The position numbers were made by a program, and so were the translations under genes. The notes below the pieces were generated by a model. It worked only from the letters and a program-made list of their open reading frames with translations. It was not told the DNA's origin and searched no databases. Below are positions 52,308 to 61,134 of a stretch of DNA of 64,000 nucleotides, one piece after another. Source of the DNA: Brevibacillus sp. GTDB lineage: Bacteria; Bacillota; Bacilli; Brevibacillales; Brevibacillaceae. The stretch's first letter is position 1. Every line of letters begins with the position of its first letter. The DNA is taken from NCBI GenBank assembly GCA_017656235.1, contig JACDOF010000002.1, positions 186,001-250,000 of the forward strand, given 5' to 3'.

Positions 52308-53948
52308 GTGAACGGGAAGCAAGTGGTGGAAAGAGAACGGTTTGCTGAGCTGGCCGACCGCGTCGGACGCGCTGCCGGGCTGGCGGCGGCGGCCGGTGAC
52401 GAAGGAACGGCCGCGAAGCTGAAGCAATTGGCTGAGAAAGCGGGTCAGGGTGAGCTGGTGATTGCCTTTTGCGGCCATTTTTCTGCCGGTAAGTCGACCA
52501 TGATCAACACGCTGCTTGGCAGAGATCTGCTGCCGTCCAATCCGATTCCGACCAGCGCCAATGTAGTCAAAATCCGCGGCGGGGAAGCGGCCGCCCGGGT
52601 TTATACCCGGCAGAGCGGCGTGCTTGCCTTTGACCCTGATACCCAGCTAGAAGAACTGAAACGGTATGCGGTTGACGGGGATACCGTGGAATGGGTGGAA
52701 ATCTCCTGTCCGGACTTGTTTCTTGGCGACAAGGCCGCTCTTCTGGACACGCCGGGCATCGATTCGACCGATGCCGCCCACAAAATCGCCACCGAATCGG
52801 CGCTTCACCTGGCTGATGCGGTCGTCTACATGATGGATTACAATCACGTGCAGGCAGAGGAGAACTTTCAGTTTACCAAGACCCTGAAAGATCGGGGCAA
52901 GCCTGTCTTTCTGGTGATAAACATGATTGACAAGCATGTCGATTTTGAGCTTGATTTCGAGGAGTACAAGGAAAGTGTCGAGGAGGCCTTTGAGAACTGG
53001 AATATCGCACCCGACGGCGTCTTTTACACCTCGTTGGCTGAACCGGATCATCCGGAGAATCAGTACGATCTCTTTCGCTGCCAGTTGATGGAACTGCTTG
53101 CACGGCGGGAGGATCTGGTCAGCAGCAGTGTGTTCCAGTCGGCGCTCCACCTTGTTGACGAGCATCGCCGTTTCCTGAGCAGTCAGCACGCCGAACAGCG
53201 GAGCACCCTGGAGAGGGAGCTGGAGGCGGCAGCGGCAGAGGAAGATGACTGCGCCACCAGCAGGGAGCAGGTGGAGGCTGCCTGTGAACAGGCGGAGCAG
53301 CAGCTTGCCGCGCTGGAAGCCACCCTGGAGAGGGCGTTTGGTGAGATGCAAACGGAGCTGAACAAACTGCTGGCCAACGCCCGACTTACCTACTACAGCA
53401 CCAATGAAGCGGCAGAGCGCTATTTGGAGAGCCGCCGTCCCGACTTCAAAGTAGGCCTGTTTTTTGCGGCGAAAAAGACGGAAGAAGAACGCACCGCGCG
53501 GATGGAAGCGCTCTTGGCCGATTTCCGGGACAAAGTGGAGGCCAATCTCGATCGGCACTTCAAGCAGCTGCTGGCAAAACTGCCGGAGGCGTACGGCATT
53601 CATGACGACGCGTATCATGCCGCCGTTCATGCGGTACAGGTTGAAGTGACGGCAGATTTCCTCGCTGACCGGGTAAAACCGGGAGCAGGCTCACGGGAGT
53701 ACGTGCTCAACTACTGTCAGGACATCTCGGACGGGATCAAGGCGGAGTACCGCCGGATCGGCCTGACGCTGATCGAGCAGGTGTCGTCCATGTTGAGAGA
53801 GCGGGCTGAGACAGAGCGGAGCCGCCTTGCTGCCCGGATCAACCGGCTGCGCAAGCTGAAATCGGTCCACGAAGCGCTGGACCGGCTCGCCGCCGAGGAA
53901 GCGGCGGCCGCTGAACATTTGCGGTCGATCTTGCAAGAGGGAGCGTAA
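52308..53948 (+). CDS. Dynamin-like GTPase, corresponds to the N-terminal half of DynA
   Basis: 546 residues. The GTPase domain carries G1 GHFSAGKST (residues 56-64), G2 threonine Thr82 (IPTSANVV), G3 DTPG (147-150) and a variant G4 NMID (205-208). Long coiled-coil-forming segments follow (LERELEAAAAEEDDCATS, LEATLERAFGEMQTELN). B. subtilis DynA is one chain of about 1,190 residues with two such modules; here the next gene encodes the second, and together they total about 1,208. Bacterial dynamins tether and fuse or protect membranes. The GTG start at 52308 overlaps the stop of a six-codon frame that begins at an ATG at 52293. Confidence 0.88.
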   Translation: MNGKQVVERERFAELADRVGRAAGLAAAAGDEGTAAKLKQLAEKAGQGELVIAFCGHFSAGKSTMINTLLGRDLLPSNPIPTSANVVKIRGGEAAARVYTRQSGVLAFDPDTQLEELKRYAVDGDTVEWVEISCPDLFLGDKAALLDTPGIDSTDAAHKIATESALHLADAVVYMMDYNHVQAEENFQFTKTLKDRGKPVFLVINMIDKHVDFELDFEEYKESVEEAFENWNIAPDGVFYTSLAEPDHPENQYDLFRCQLMELLARREDLVSSSVFQSALHLVDEHRRFLSSQHAEQRSTLERELEAAAAEEDDCATSREQVEAACEQAEQQLAALEATLERAFGEMQTELNKLLANARLTYYSTNEAAERYLESRRPDFKVGLFFAAKKTEEERTARMEALLADFRDKVEANLDRHFKQLLAKLPEAYGIHDDAYHAAVHAVQVEVTADFLADRVKPGAGSREYVLNYCQDISDGIKAEYRRIGLTLIEQVSSMLRERAETERSRLAARINRLRKLKSVHEALDRLAAEEAAAAEHLRSILQEGA

Positions 53949-53949
53949 C

Positions 53950-55938
53950 ATGATGAACCAGATACAGACAACATTGCGGGATACCGCCAACCAACTGCGC
54001 CGTGTCAGTGCCGAGATCGCCGGACTGCCCGGGATGGAGACACAGGCGCGGGCGCTGGTCGAACGGGCTGAGCGGCTTGAGGCCAACCGCTTTACGGTCG
54101 CCCTGTTCGGCGCGTTCAGCGCCGGGAAATCCTCCTTCGCCAATGCCTTGCTAGGCGACATGGTGCTGCCCGTCTCCCCCAACCCGACCACGGCGGCGAT
54201 CAACAAGATTCTGCCTCCGACGGAGCAGTATCCGCACGGCACCGTACGTGTCCTGATGAAGACGCGGGAGGCGATGGAGCATGACATCATGCGTTCGCTG
54301 GCCGTGTTTGACATCGCGGCAGCGGACGTCAGCGAGGGGTTGGCAGCCGTGGAGAGGATCGATGTTTCCCAGATGCCGCCCAGCGCCAAACCGCATTACA
54401 CCTTTTTGAAAGCTGTCCTCAAAGGCTGGCCGGTTATGGCCGAACAGCTTGGCGGCGAGCAGCTTGTCGACATGAAGGCGTTCAAGGGATTTGTGGCCAA
54501 AGAGGAAAAGGCCTGCTTTGCCGATTCGGTCGAACTGTTCTACGACTGTCCCCTGACCGCTCAAGGCATCACGCTGGTGGATACGCCAGGGGCTGATTCC
54601 ATCAATGCCCGTCATACCGGGGTTGCCTTTGATTACATGAAAAACGCGGACGCGGTGCTGTTTGTCACCTATTACAACCATGCCTTTGCCCAGGCGGATC
54701 GCGAGTTTTTGCTGCAGATGGGCCGGGTGAAAGAAACGTTTGAGCTGGACAAGATGTTTTTCATCGTCAACGCAGCCGATCTGGCCGGTTCACCGGAAGA
54801 GTTGAACGGGGTCCTTGCCCACGTGGAGAAGAACCTGCTTGCCTGCGGCATTCGCCATCCCCGTATCTACCCTGTCTCCAGCCAAACGGCGCTCTTGGCC
54901 AGACTGCACGAACAGGAGAAACTGTCCCCCTCTGCGGAAAAAGTGTACCGGCAGCGCACCGGCACTCTGGAGGGAGAACCGCTGCCTGATGCCAAGAAAG
55001 CATTGACCATGTCGGGCCTGCCGGCATTTGAACGGGATTTCTTCCGCTTTACGCTGGAAGAGCTGACCCAGATGGTCGTGGAGGCGGCTCGGGGAGAGAT
55101 CAAGCGGGCTCACGATACGCTCGGGGAGATGATCGCACTCGCTAAGCAAGGGGAGGAAGTGCGCCATGAACGGCGTCAAACTCTGGAGGCGACGCGCCGG
55201 CAGACCTTGGAAACCCTCGCTTCCTTCACTCCGGCCGCGATTGAACGTGAGCTGGCAAGTGAGCGCGAGGAACTGCTGTACTACGTGAGACAGCGGCTCT
55301 TTTTCCGGTTTCAGGAACTGTTTCAGTACGCCTTTAACCCGTCGGTGCTGGTCGATGACGGGCGTAATCTGAAGCAGGCGCTGAAGGGCTGTCTGCAGGA
55401 ACTGCTGCACTCGGTCAGCTATGATTTGGCTCAGGAACTGAGAGCCACCTCGCTTCGTTTGGAGAAGTTCTTCAACAATAGCGGTGCCAGAATGGTGGAG
55501 CAGTGGAGCTCGCAGCTTGCTGCCCACGTCGCCGGGTTCAGTCTGGCTCCGTACGCAGCGCGCCGTATCCCGACACCTGCATTTGATGAAGAACTGTCGA
55601 TAGCGTCGCTGCCGCAGGTGCAGGCAGCACTCAACCTGTTCAAGAATGCGAAAGACTTTTTTGAGCGCGACGGGAAAATAAAGATGCGCGAGGCATTGGA
55701 GAAGCAATTGCAGCAGCCAGTTGGCGGCTATCTGCAGCGCGGTGGCGAGCAATTGGCCCGGACATTTGCGTCTGCACTGGCCCAAATGGTGGATGAGGAG
55801 CGAGCCCGCGCGGCCAATCAGCTGGAGGAATACTTTACCGGCCTGTTGGCGGCCCTGGAGATGCGGGTCGATATTGCCGATCTGGAGCGGCGGCAGCGGA
55901 GGATTGCCGAGCAATTAGCTGCGCGACAAGCGGGATAA
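53950..55938 (+). CDS. Dynamin-like GTPase, corresponds to the C-terminal half of DynA
   Basis: 662 residues. G1 is GAFSAGKSS (54-62), G2 Thr in NPTTAAIN, G3 DTPG (211-214) and G4 the variant NAAD (274-277), where the usual Lys is lost. An insertion of about 110 residues separates G2 from G3. Helical stalk regions follow, with EEVRHERRQTLEATRRQTLE and a hydrophobic patch near FFRFQELFQYAF. It starts one base after the stop of the first dynamin gene, with GAGGGAG upstream, so the two proteins are surely co-made and probably heterodimerise. Closed by the 19-bp hairpin at 55969. Confidence 0.88.
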   Translation: MMNQIQTTLRDTANQLRRVSAEIAGLPGMETQARALVERAERLEANRFTVALFGAFSAGKSSFANALLGDMVLPVSPNPTTAAINKILPPTEQYPHGTVRVLMKTREAMEHDIMRSLAVFDIAAADVSEGLAAVERIDVSQMPPSAKPHYTFLKAVLKGWPVMAEQLGGEQLVDMKAFKGFVAKEEKACFADSVELFYDCPLTAQGITLVDTPGADSINARHTGVAFDYMKNADAVLFVTYYNHAFAQADREFLLQMGRVKETFELDKMFFIVNAADLAGSPEELNGVLAHVEKNLLACGIRHPRIYPVSSQTALLARLHEQEKLSPSAEKVYRQRTGTLEGEPLPDAKKALTMSGLPAFERDFFRFTLEELTQMVVEAARGEIKRAHDTLGEMIALAKQGEEVRHERRQTLEATRRQTLETLASFTPAAIERELASEREELLYYVRQRLFFRFQELFQYAFNPSVLVDDGRNLKQALKGCLQELLHSVSYDLAQELRATSLRLEKFFNNSGARMVEQWSSQLAAHVAGFSLAPYAARRIPTPAFDEELSIASLPQVQAALNLFKNAKDFFERDGKIKMREALEKQLQQPVGGYLQRGGEQLARTFASALAQMVDEERARAANQLEEYFTGLLAALEMRVDIADLERRQRRIAEQLAARQAG

Positions 55939-55968
55939 AAGGAACAGATATTGTGCCCGCACCAGTAA

Positions 55969-56020
55969 ACCCCTCAGGAAGCAGGAATAAGGCGGGACCT
56001 TTTCCTGCTTCCTGAGGGGT
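55969..56020. terminator. Bidirectional terminator with a 19-bp perfect stem
   Basis: ACCCCTCAGGAAGCAGGAA (55969-55987) pairs perfectly with positions 56002-56020 around a 14-base loop. It lies between the convergent dynamin operon and lipoprotein gene. The T runs are short, but the stem is exceptionally stable. Confidence 0.85.
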
Positions 56021-56045
56021 ATTCTTTGCTGTCAGCACCCGTCGT

Positions 56046-56606
56046 TTACTCCGTTTGCGCTCCGGTGCCAGCAGCTTCGCCAGCGCCGTTCGCTTCATCC
56101 GATCCGCCGCCCCCATGGGCTCTGCCAACTGTGTCCAATTCAGCGGTACTGTCTACCTGGATTTCGCCGTTCTTGTCGAGGAAGGCGTTGAATTCGCCGA
56201 TGATGGCCGGTTCGCCATCAGGCTGACTCAGGTGATAGCGAAGCACCTGGAAGGTTCCATCTGCTGTCAGTTTGCCGCGAAACTCGACGTCCAGGAATTC
56301 TGACCGGTAGAAGGTGAAGTTGGCCAACTCCGTTCTCTCCAGCTCCTCGGCCAGCAGTTCGCCATCCCCGGAGAACATCGCTTCGCGCAGCGCTGCCGAC
56401 GATTCGTACTTTTCTTTCAGGAACGATTGCAGCTGGCGGGCGATCTCGGAATTGGCCAACTGTTTGCCTGCCTCCAACACCTGTCTGCCTGTCTCCAGGA
56501 CTTGCCGCCCCGTTTCCACAGCCTGCCTGCCGCTCTCCACAGCTAGGTCCAACTGGGCACAGGCCGCCAGCAGAAGCGCTCCCATGACGATCCACCAGTA
56601 TCGCAA
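56046..56606 (-). CDS. Lipoprotein with heptad Gln/Glu repeats, unknown function
   Basis: 186 residues from a TTG start at 56606, chosen because AAAGGAG lies nine bases upstream and translation then opens with a perfect lipoprotein signal (RYWWIVMGALLLAAC). In-frame ATGs upstream have no site. After the Cys comes a four-fold seven-residue repeat (SGRQAVE, TGRQVLE, TGRQVLE, AGKQLAN), an amphipathic helix. A folded domain follows with FYRSEFLDVEFRGKLTADG and a beta-rich region, then a Gly/Ser/Ala tail. I do not recognise the family. Confidence 0.75.
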   Translation of the reverse strand: MRYWWIVMGALLLAACAQLDLAVESGRQAVETGRQVLETGRQVLEAGKQLANSEIARQLQSFLKEKYESSAALREAMFSGDGELLAEELERTELANFTFYRSEFLDVEFRGKLTADGTFQVLRYHLSQPDGEPAIIGEFNAFLDKNGEIQVDSTAELDTVGRAHGGGGSDEANGAGEAAGTGAQTE

Positions 56607-56789
56607 TCTCCGACGCTCCTTTCTTCCAGCCATACATGAGAGCAAGTCACGAACTGGTAATCACTTCTCATTGTAACCGAAAGCACGTGTGAATAAAATA
56701 GTGTCGTTTCGTACACCTCTGTCCGTTTCCGCATAAGATAAATAAAGAGAAAAGAGCGGGGTACCGCCAGATGAGGAGGAAACTGGAAC

Positions 56790-57008
56790 ATGCAAGGCAG
56801 AGTCAAGTGGTTCAGCAAGGAAAAGGGATATGGTTTTATCGAGAAAAAAGAAGGGGGCGACATTTTCGTCCACTTTACGGGGATTGCCGGCAGCGGTTAT
56901 CGCAATCTCGAGGAAGGAGAAATCGTTACGTTTGACATCGTTGAAGGGCAGAAGGGGCCTCAGGCCACGAATGTTGTTCGTGTAAAGGATGAGTTCCAAC
57001 AGCGATGA
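56790..57008 (+). CDS. Cold-shock domain RNA-binding protein
   Basis: 72 residues, single cold-shock domain. RNP1 KGYGFIE and RNP2 DIFVHF are intact, and the opening [15 protein letters not shown] is classic. These proteins melt RNA structure and aid transcription and translation. GAGGAGG lies upstream of ATG. It differs from the main CspB-like proteins in its tail (RVKDEFQQR). It ends at the terminator at 57061. Confidence 0.93.
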   Translation: MQGRVKWFSKEKGYGFIEKKEGGDIFVHFTGIAGSGYRNLEEGEIVTFDIVEGQKGPQATNVVRVKDEFQQR

Positions 57009-57060
57009 AATCCTGCCCCAGGACATTTTTCCCCTTCGGGACACTTTGACTACACGCTGG

Positions 57061-57097
57061 AACCGTCAGGCTGTTCATGTCTGACGGTTTTTTTTCA
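57061..57097 (+). terminator. Terminator after the cold-shock gene
   Basis: AACCGTCAG (57061-57069), loop, CTGACGGTT (57081-57089) and eight T. Confidence 0.9.
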
Positions 57098-57200
57098 TGT
57101 AAACAGGAGCAGCAGGCGAAGTTCGCGAAACCTGCACAGCAGGTGTTTCTTCTGTTATGATGGAGAGAGCAAAGGTTGCCAATACGGAGGAGAACAAACG

Positions 57201-58415
57201 ATGAGCGAGTGGTTGTCAGCCAATTTGAAAGAGCTGCTGCGTGCGGAGGAAGAGCAGATGGTAGCCTGGCGGCGCCATCTGCACCAATACCCCGAACTCT
57301 CCTTTCGGGAAGAGAAGACACCGGCGATGATCGCCGAAATATTGCACGGGTTTGAGCTGGATGAAGTGCGGACGCAAGTGGGCGGCCGCGGCGTTCGGGG
57401 GCTCATCCGCGGTGGTGCGCCGGGTCCGACCGTAGCGCTGCGTGCCGATTTTGATGCGCTGCCCATCCAGGATCAGAAAGACGTTCCCTACAAATCAAAA
57501 GTTCCCGGAGTGATGCATGCCTGTGGCCATGACGGGCACACAGCCTCGTTGCTGGGGCTGGCCAGGGTACTGGCCCGGCACCGTCATCTGCTGTCCGGAA
57601 ATATCGTCCTGATTTTTCAACATGCCGAGGAAGAAAATCCGGGCGGCGCGATTCAAATGGTGGAAGACGGCGTGCTGGAGGGCGTGGATGCGATATTTGG
57701 CGCCCACCTTTGGGCGACCGAGCCCGTCGGGAAAGTGCTGGTGGCCCCAGGACCGATCATGGCCAATGTGGACGACTTTCTGATCGAGATCAAAGGGAGA
57801 GGCGGGCATGCGGCCCTGCCGCATCAGACGGTCGATTCGATCGTCATTGGAGCACAGGTAGTGAGCAGCCTGCAGACGATTGCCAGCCGCAACGTCAGTC
57901 CGCTGGAAAGCGTCGTGGTCACAGTCGGGACCTTCCATGCCGGCGACAACAACAACGTGATTGCGGATTCATGCCGGATGAGCGGTACCGTACGCACGTT
58001 TCTGCCGGAGGTGCGCGATCTGGCCGAGCAGCGGCTGAAGGAGATTGTCATCGGTACGGCAGCCATGATGGGGGCGACAGCCGCCGTTCATTACGACCGC
58101 GGTTATCCGGCAGTGGTCAACTCACTGTCCGAGGCCTCCCTGATGCACGCGGCGGCATTGGCTGCCGTTGGAGAGAAACAGGTGGAACTGATGAAGCCGA
58201 TCATGGGCGGCGAAGATTTTGCCTATTATTTGCAGCGGGTACCCGGGGCTTTTGCTTTCATCGGTGCCGGCAATCCCGAAAAAGGGGCCGTGTACCCGCA
58301 TCATCATCCGATGTTTGACATCGATGAAAGCGCCATGCTGATCAGCGCCGAAGTGTTGGGACGCAGTGCGCTGGCCTACTTGATGCAGCATTCCGATGGA
58401 GGTGGTGAAACGTGA
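57201..58415 (+). CDS. M20-family metallo-amidohydrolase
   Basis: 404 residues of the M20D peptidase/amidohydrolase family. Metal ligands appear in HACGHDGHTA, HAEEENPGG, the dimerisation-domain motif GRGGHAALPHQTVD, and MGGEDFAYY near the end. Such enzymes hydrolyse N-acyl amino acids, indole-acetyl-amino acids or aminobenzoyl-glutamate-like amides in the cytosol. Substrate not deducible. The alpha/beta hydrolase gene overlaps its stop codon, so the two are coupled. Confidence 0.9.
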   Translation: MSEWLSANLKELLRAEEEQMVAWRRHLHQYPELSFREEKTPAMIAEILHGFELDEVRTQVGGRGVRGLIRGGAPGPTVALRADFDALPIQDQKDVPYKSKVPGVMHACGHDGHTASLLGLARVLARHRHLLSGNIVLIFQHAEEENPGGAIQMVEDGVLEGVDAIFGAHLWATEPVGKVLVAPGPIMANVDDFLIEIKGRGGHAALPHQTVDSIVIGAQVVSSLQTIASRNVSPLESVVVTVGTFHAGDNNNVIADSCRMSGTVRTFLPEVRDLAEQRLKEIVIGTAAMMGATAAVHYDRGYPAVVNSLSEASLMHAAALAAVGEKQVELMKPIMGGEDFAYYLQRVPGAFAFIGAGNPEKGAVYPHHHPMFDIDESAMLISAEVLGRSALAYLMQHSDGGGET

Positions 58416-59248
58416 TCCATTCCTTTACCCTGCCGCTTGATGGAAACCTGGTGATTCGCGGCGACCTGAACGTTGACGAGCAGAGAGAGGGAAAGCTGCC
58501 GGTACTGTTGTTCTGCCACGGCTTTAAAGGTTTTAAGGACTGGGGCAGTTTCCCCTACGCCGCTGAGCAGTTGGCGGCACGCGGCATTGCCGTGATCCGC
58601 TTTAACTTTTCCTGCAACGGCGTCGGCGAGAGCTTGACGGAGTTTGACGAACTGGAGAAGTTTGCCGTAAACACGTATGCCCGGGAGCTGGCTGACCTCG
58701 CCGCTCTTGTGGGCTGGCTTCGGGACGAACCCTTGCCCGTGTCTGCCAGGCTGGACCTGGAGCAGCTCTTTCTGCTTGGCCACAGCAAGGGAGGCGGCGA
58801 CGCCATCCTGTTTGCTGCCGACAACCCGGAGGTGAAAGGGGTCGTTAGCTGGAACGGCATCGCTCACGTTAACCTGTTTGATGAAAAACTTCGCCAGGAA
58901 ATCGCCGCAAACGGTGTCGGGTACATCCACAACGCCCGCACGCTGCAGCAAATGCCGATCAGGAAAGTCGTGATCGACGATGTCGACCAGAACGCGGAAA
59001 AGTACGATCTGGTCGACAGGGTGAGCAGAATGCCGCAGCCGCTGCTTTTGGTGCAGGGGGATCAAGATTATCCCCGGCTGGTCAATGGTGCCCGACAGCT
59101 TCACGCAGCGGCGCAAAACAGCCGCCTGCACTGGATTAAAGGAGCCAATCACACCTTTAACACGGTACACCCGTTTGCCGGAACCACGCCCCAGTTGGAG
59201 GAAGCGATAGAGGTTACAGCCCGATTTATCCGCGAGCACTCCGCATAA
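58412..59248 (+). CDS. Alpha/beta hydrolase
   Basis: 278 residues. The nucleophile elbow is LGHSKGG (Ser), the oxyanion-side motif LFCHGFKGFKDWG, the acid Asp in VQGDQDY and the base His in GANHTFN, so the triad is complete. The pattern HGFKGFKDWG is shared by dienelactone-hydrolase-like and acylaminoacyl-type serine hydrolases. GTG 58412 overlaps the upstream stop (GTGA). It may work after the amidohydrolase, for instance on esters or acyl groups; that is inference. Confidence 0.85.
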   Translation: MIHSFTLPLDGNLVIRGDLNVDEQREGKLPVLLFCHGFKGFKDWGSFPYAAEQLAARGIAVIRFNFSCNGVGESLTEFDELEKFAVNTYARELADLAALVGWLRDEPLPVSARLDLEQLFLLGHSKGGGDAILFAADNPEVKGVVSWNGIAHVNLFDEKLRQEIAANGVGYIHNARTLQQMPIRKVVIDDVDQNAEKYDLVDRVSRMPQPLLLVQGDQDYPRLVNGARQLHAAAQNSRLHWIKGANHTFNTVHPFAGTTPQLEEAIEVTARFIREHSA

Positions 59249-59302
59249 GATCAATCGATAAGAAGAAACGGGCGGCATTGTGCCGGTTTTGACAACATTC
59301 TG

Positions 59303-59328
59303 AAAAGAGCATCTGATGCTCTTTTTTT
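59303..59328 (+). terminator. Terminator after the hydrolase operon
   Basis: AAAAGAGCAT (59303-59312), three-base loop, ATGCTCTTTT (59316-59325) and further T. Confidence 0.88.
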
Positions 59329-59420
59329 TCGTGGAATAGCTGTGGTATACTGGTAGGCAATCAAATTGTACAGAAAATAAAAAGACAATTAATACAATTG
59401 GAAAAAATGGAGTGTTGAAG

Positions 59421-61055
59421 TTGGAAAACGTGGGAGAGAAACGCATCTATCTGTACGATACCACCCTGCGAGACGGAACCCAAGGGGAGGGTATCAGCTT
59501 GTCTGTGGAGGACAAGGTGAAGATTGCCATTCGCCTTGATCAGTTTGGCGTCGACTTCATCGAAGGCGGGTGGCCAGGCAGCAACCCCAAGGATATGGCG
59601 TTCTTCGAGCGGATTCGCGAAGTACCGCTTCAGCATGCCAAGATTACCGCATTTGGCAGCACCTGTCGCCCTGGTGTGGCCGCCGAGGAGGATCAAAATC
59701 TGCAGGCACTGATCAAGAGCGGTGTAAAAGCAGCAACGATCTTTGGAAAGTCGTGGGATTTGCACGTCACCCAGGCGCTGAAAACGACCCTGGAAGAAAA
59801 TCTGCGGATGGTTGCCGACTCGGTCCGCTTTTTGAAGCAGAATGGGCTGATGGTGATTTTCGATGCGGAACACTTCTTTGACGGATATAAGCATAATCCG
59901 ATCTACGCCCTGCGCGTACTGGAAGCGGCGGAAGCGGCCGGTGCCGACTGGCTGGTGCTGTGTGACACCAATGGCGGAAGTCTTCCCCAGGAGGTAGCGG
60001 AAATCGTGAGCACGGTACGAGCCAGCCTGCATGCGCCAATCGGCATTCACGCCCATAACGACGGGGAACTGGCTGTGGCCAATTCGCTGGCAGCGGTACA
60101 GGCCGGTGCGACCCAGGTCCAAGGAACGATCAACGGAATCGGGGAGCGCTGCGGCAACGTCAACCTGATCTCCGTGATTCCCAACCTGCAGTTGAAGATG
60201 GGATACACCTGTGTGAAAGAGGAAAACCTGGCTCAACTCACCTCCCTTTCCCGCTACGTGGCAGAGATCGCCAACATGGTCCTGCCGACCAATCAACCGT
60301 TTGTCGGCAACAGCGCATTTGCCCACAAGGGTGGCATCCACGTCAGCGCCGTGTTGAAGAACCCGCAGACCTACGAACATCTGGCTCCTGAAAAAATCGG
60401 GAACCGCCGCCGCGTCCTCGTCTCCGAACTGGCCGGACAAAGCAACCTGCTGGCCAAGGCCGAAGAGATGAACATCAGTTTTGACCGCAACCGTCCGGAG
60501 GCGCGCGAAATGATTCAGCGGATCAAGGAGCGGGAGTATCAGGGGTATCAATACGAAGGGGCGGAAGCGTCTCTCTCCCTGCTGCTGCTGGAAGCATCCG
60601 GCGAAGCACAGGAACTGTTTACGCTGGAATCGTTCAAAATCTGGATGGAGAAAACGGCCGAAAAGGCAATCCTCTCCGAAGCGATGGTCAAGATCCGGGT
60701 GAACGGACAGATCGTTCATACCATTGCCGAAGGGAACGGACCGGTCAACGCTCTGGACAACGCTCTTCGCAAAGCGCTGGAAGAGCATTTCCCCTGTCTG
60801 TCCGAGATGTACTTGACCGACTACAAGGTCCGTGTTCTGGACGAGAGCCAGGCGACGGCCGCCAAGGTGCGGGTTTTGATTGAATCGATGCGCAACGGGG
60901 AGCGCTGGAGTACGGTCGGGGTATCCACCAACGTGATCGAAGCGAGCTGGGAGGCACTGGCAGACAGTATTCGCTACCTGCTTTGGAAAGAAGGCTGCAA
61001 AATCGAGGCACCAGCGGAAGAAGCAGAGCCTCGTGAAGGTATCGTCAATCATTGA
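59421..61055 (+). CDS. cimA: Citramalate synthase (CimA-type, isopropylmalate synthase family)
   Basis: 544 residues, matching (R)-citramalate synthase. The catalytic barrel has DTTLRDGTQGEG (residues 13-24), ADWLVLCDTNGG and the metal-binding GIHAHNDGELA. The C-terminal LeuA-type dimer/regulatory domain starts near residue 390. It condenses acetyl-CoA with pyruvate to citramalate, a threonine-independent entry to isoleucine synthesis. TTG 59421 is chosen because GGAG lies eight bases upstream; GTG 59412 and TTG 59415 are in frame. 2-isopropylmalate synthase is less likely given the GTQGEGISLSVEDK variant. Stands alone in the window. Confidence 0.87.
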   Translation: MENVGEKRIYLYDTTLRDGTQGEGISLSVEDKVKIAIRLDQFGVDFIEGGWPGSNPKDMAFFERIREVPLQHAKITAFGSTCRPGVAAEEDQNLQALIKSGVKAATIFGKSWDLHVTQALKTTLEENLRMVADSVRFLKQNGLMVIFDAEHFFDGYKHNPIYALRVLEAAEAAGADWLVLCDTNGGSLPQEVAEIVSTVRASLHAPIGIHAHNDGELAVANSLAAVQAGATQVQGTINGIGERCGNVNLISVIPNLQLKMGYTCVKEENLAQLTSLSRYVAEIANMVLPTNQPFVGNSAFAHKGGIHVSAVLKNPQTYEHLAPEKIGNRRRVLVSELAGQSNLLAKAEEMNISFDRNRPEAREMIQRIKEREYQGYQYEGAEASLSLLLLEASGEAQELFTLESFKIWMEKTAEKAILSEAMVKIRVNGQIVHTIAEGNGPVNALDNALRKALEEHFPCLSEMYLTDYKVRVLDESQATAAKVRVLIESMRNGERWSTVGVSTNVIEASWEALADSIRYLLWKEGCKIEAPAEEAEPREGIVNH

Positions 61056-61066
61056 TCGGATCGCAA

Positions 61067-61110
61067 AACAAGCATCCCGTTCCCTGTCACTGCCGGGCGG
61101 GATGCTTGTT
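61067..61110. terminator. Terminator between cimA and the acetyltransferase gene
   Basis: AACAAGCATCCCG (61067-61079) pairs with CGGGATGCTTGTT (61098-61110). On the minus strand it runs into TTTTGCG, so it best serves the minus-strand acetyltransferase; on plus the T run is poor. Confidence 0.75.
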
Positions 61111-61134
61111 GCTGTTTCCCTGAAAGCTTCGCAT

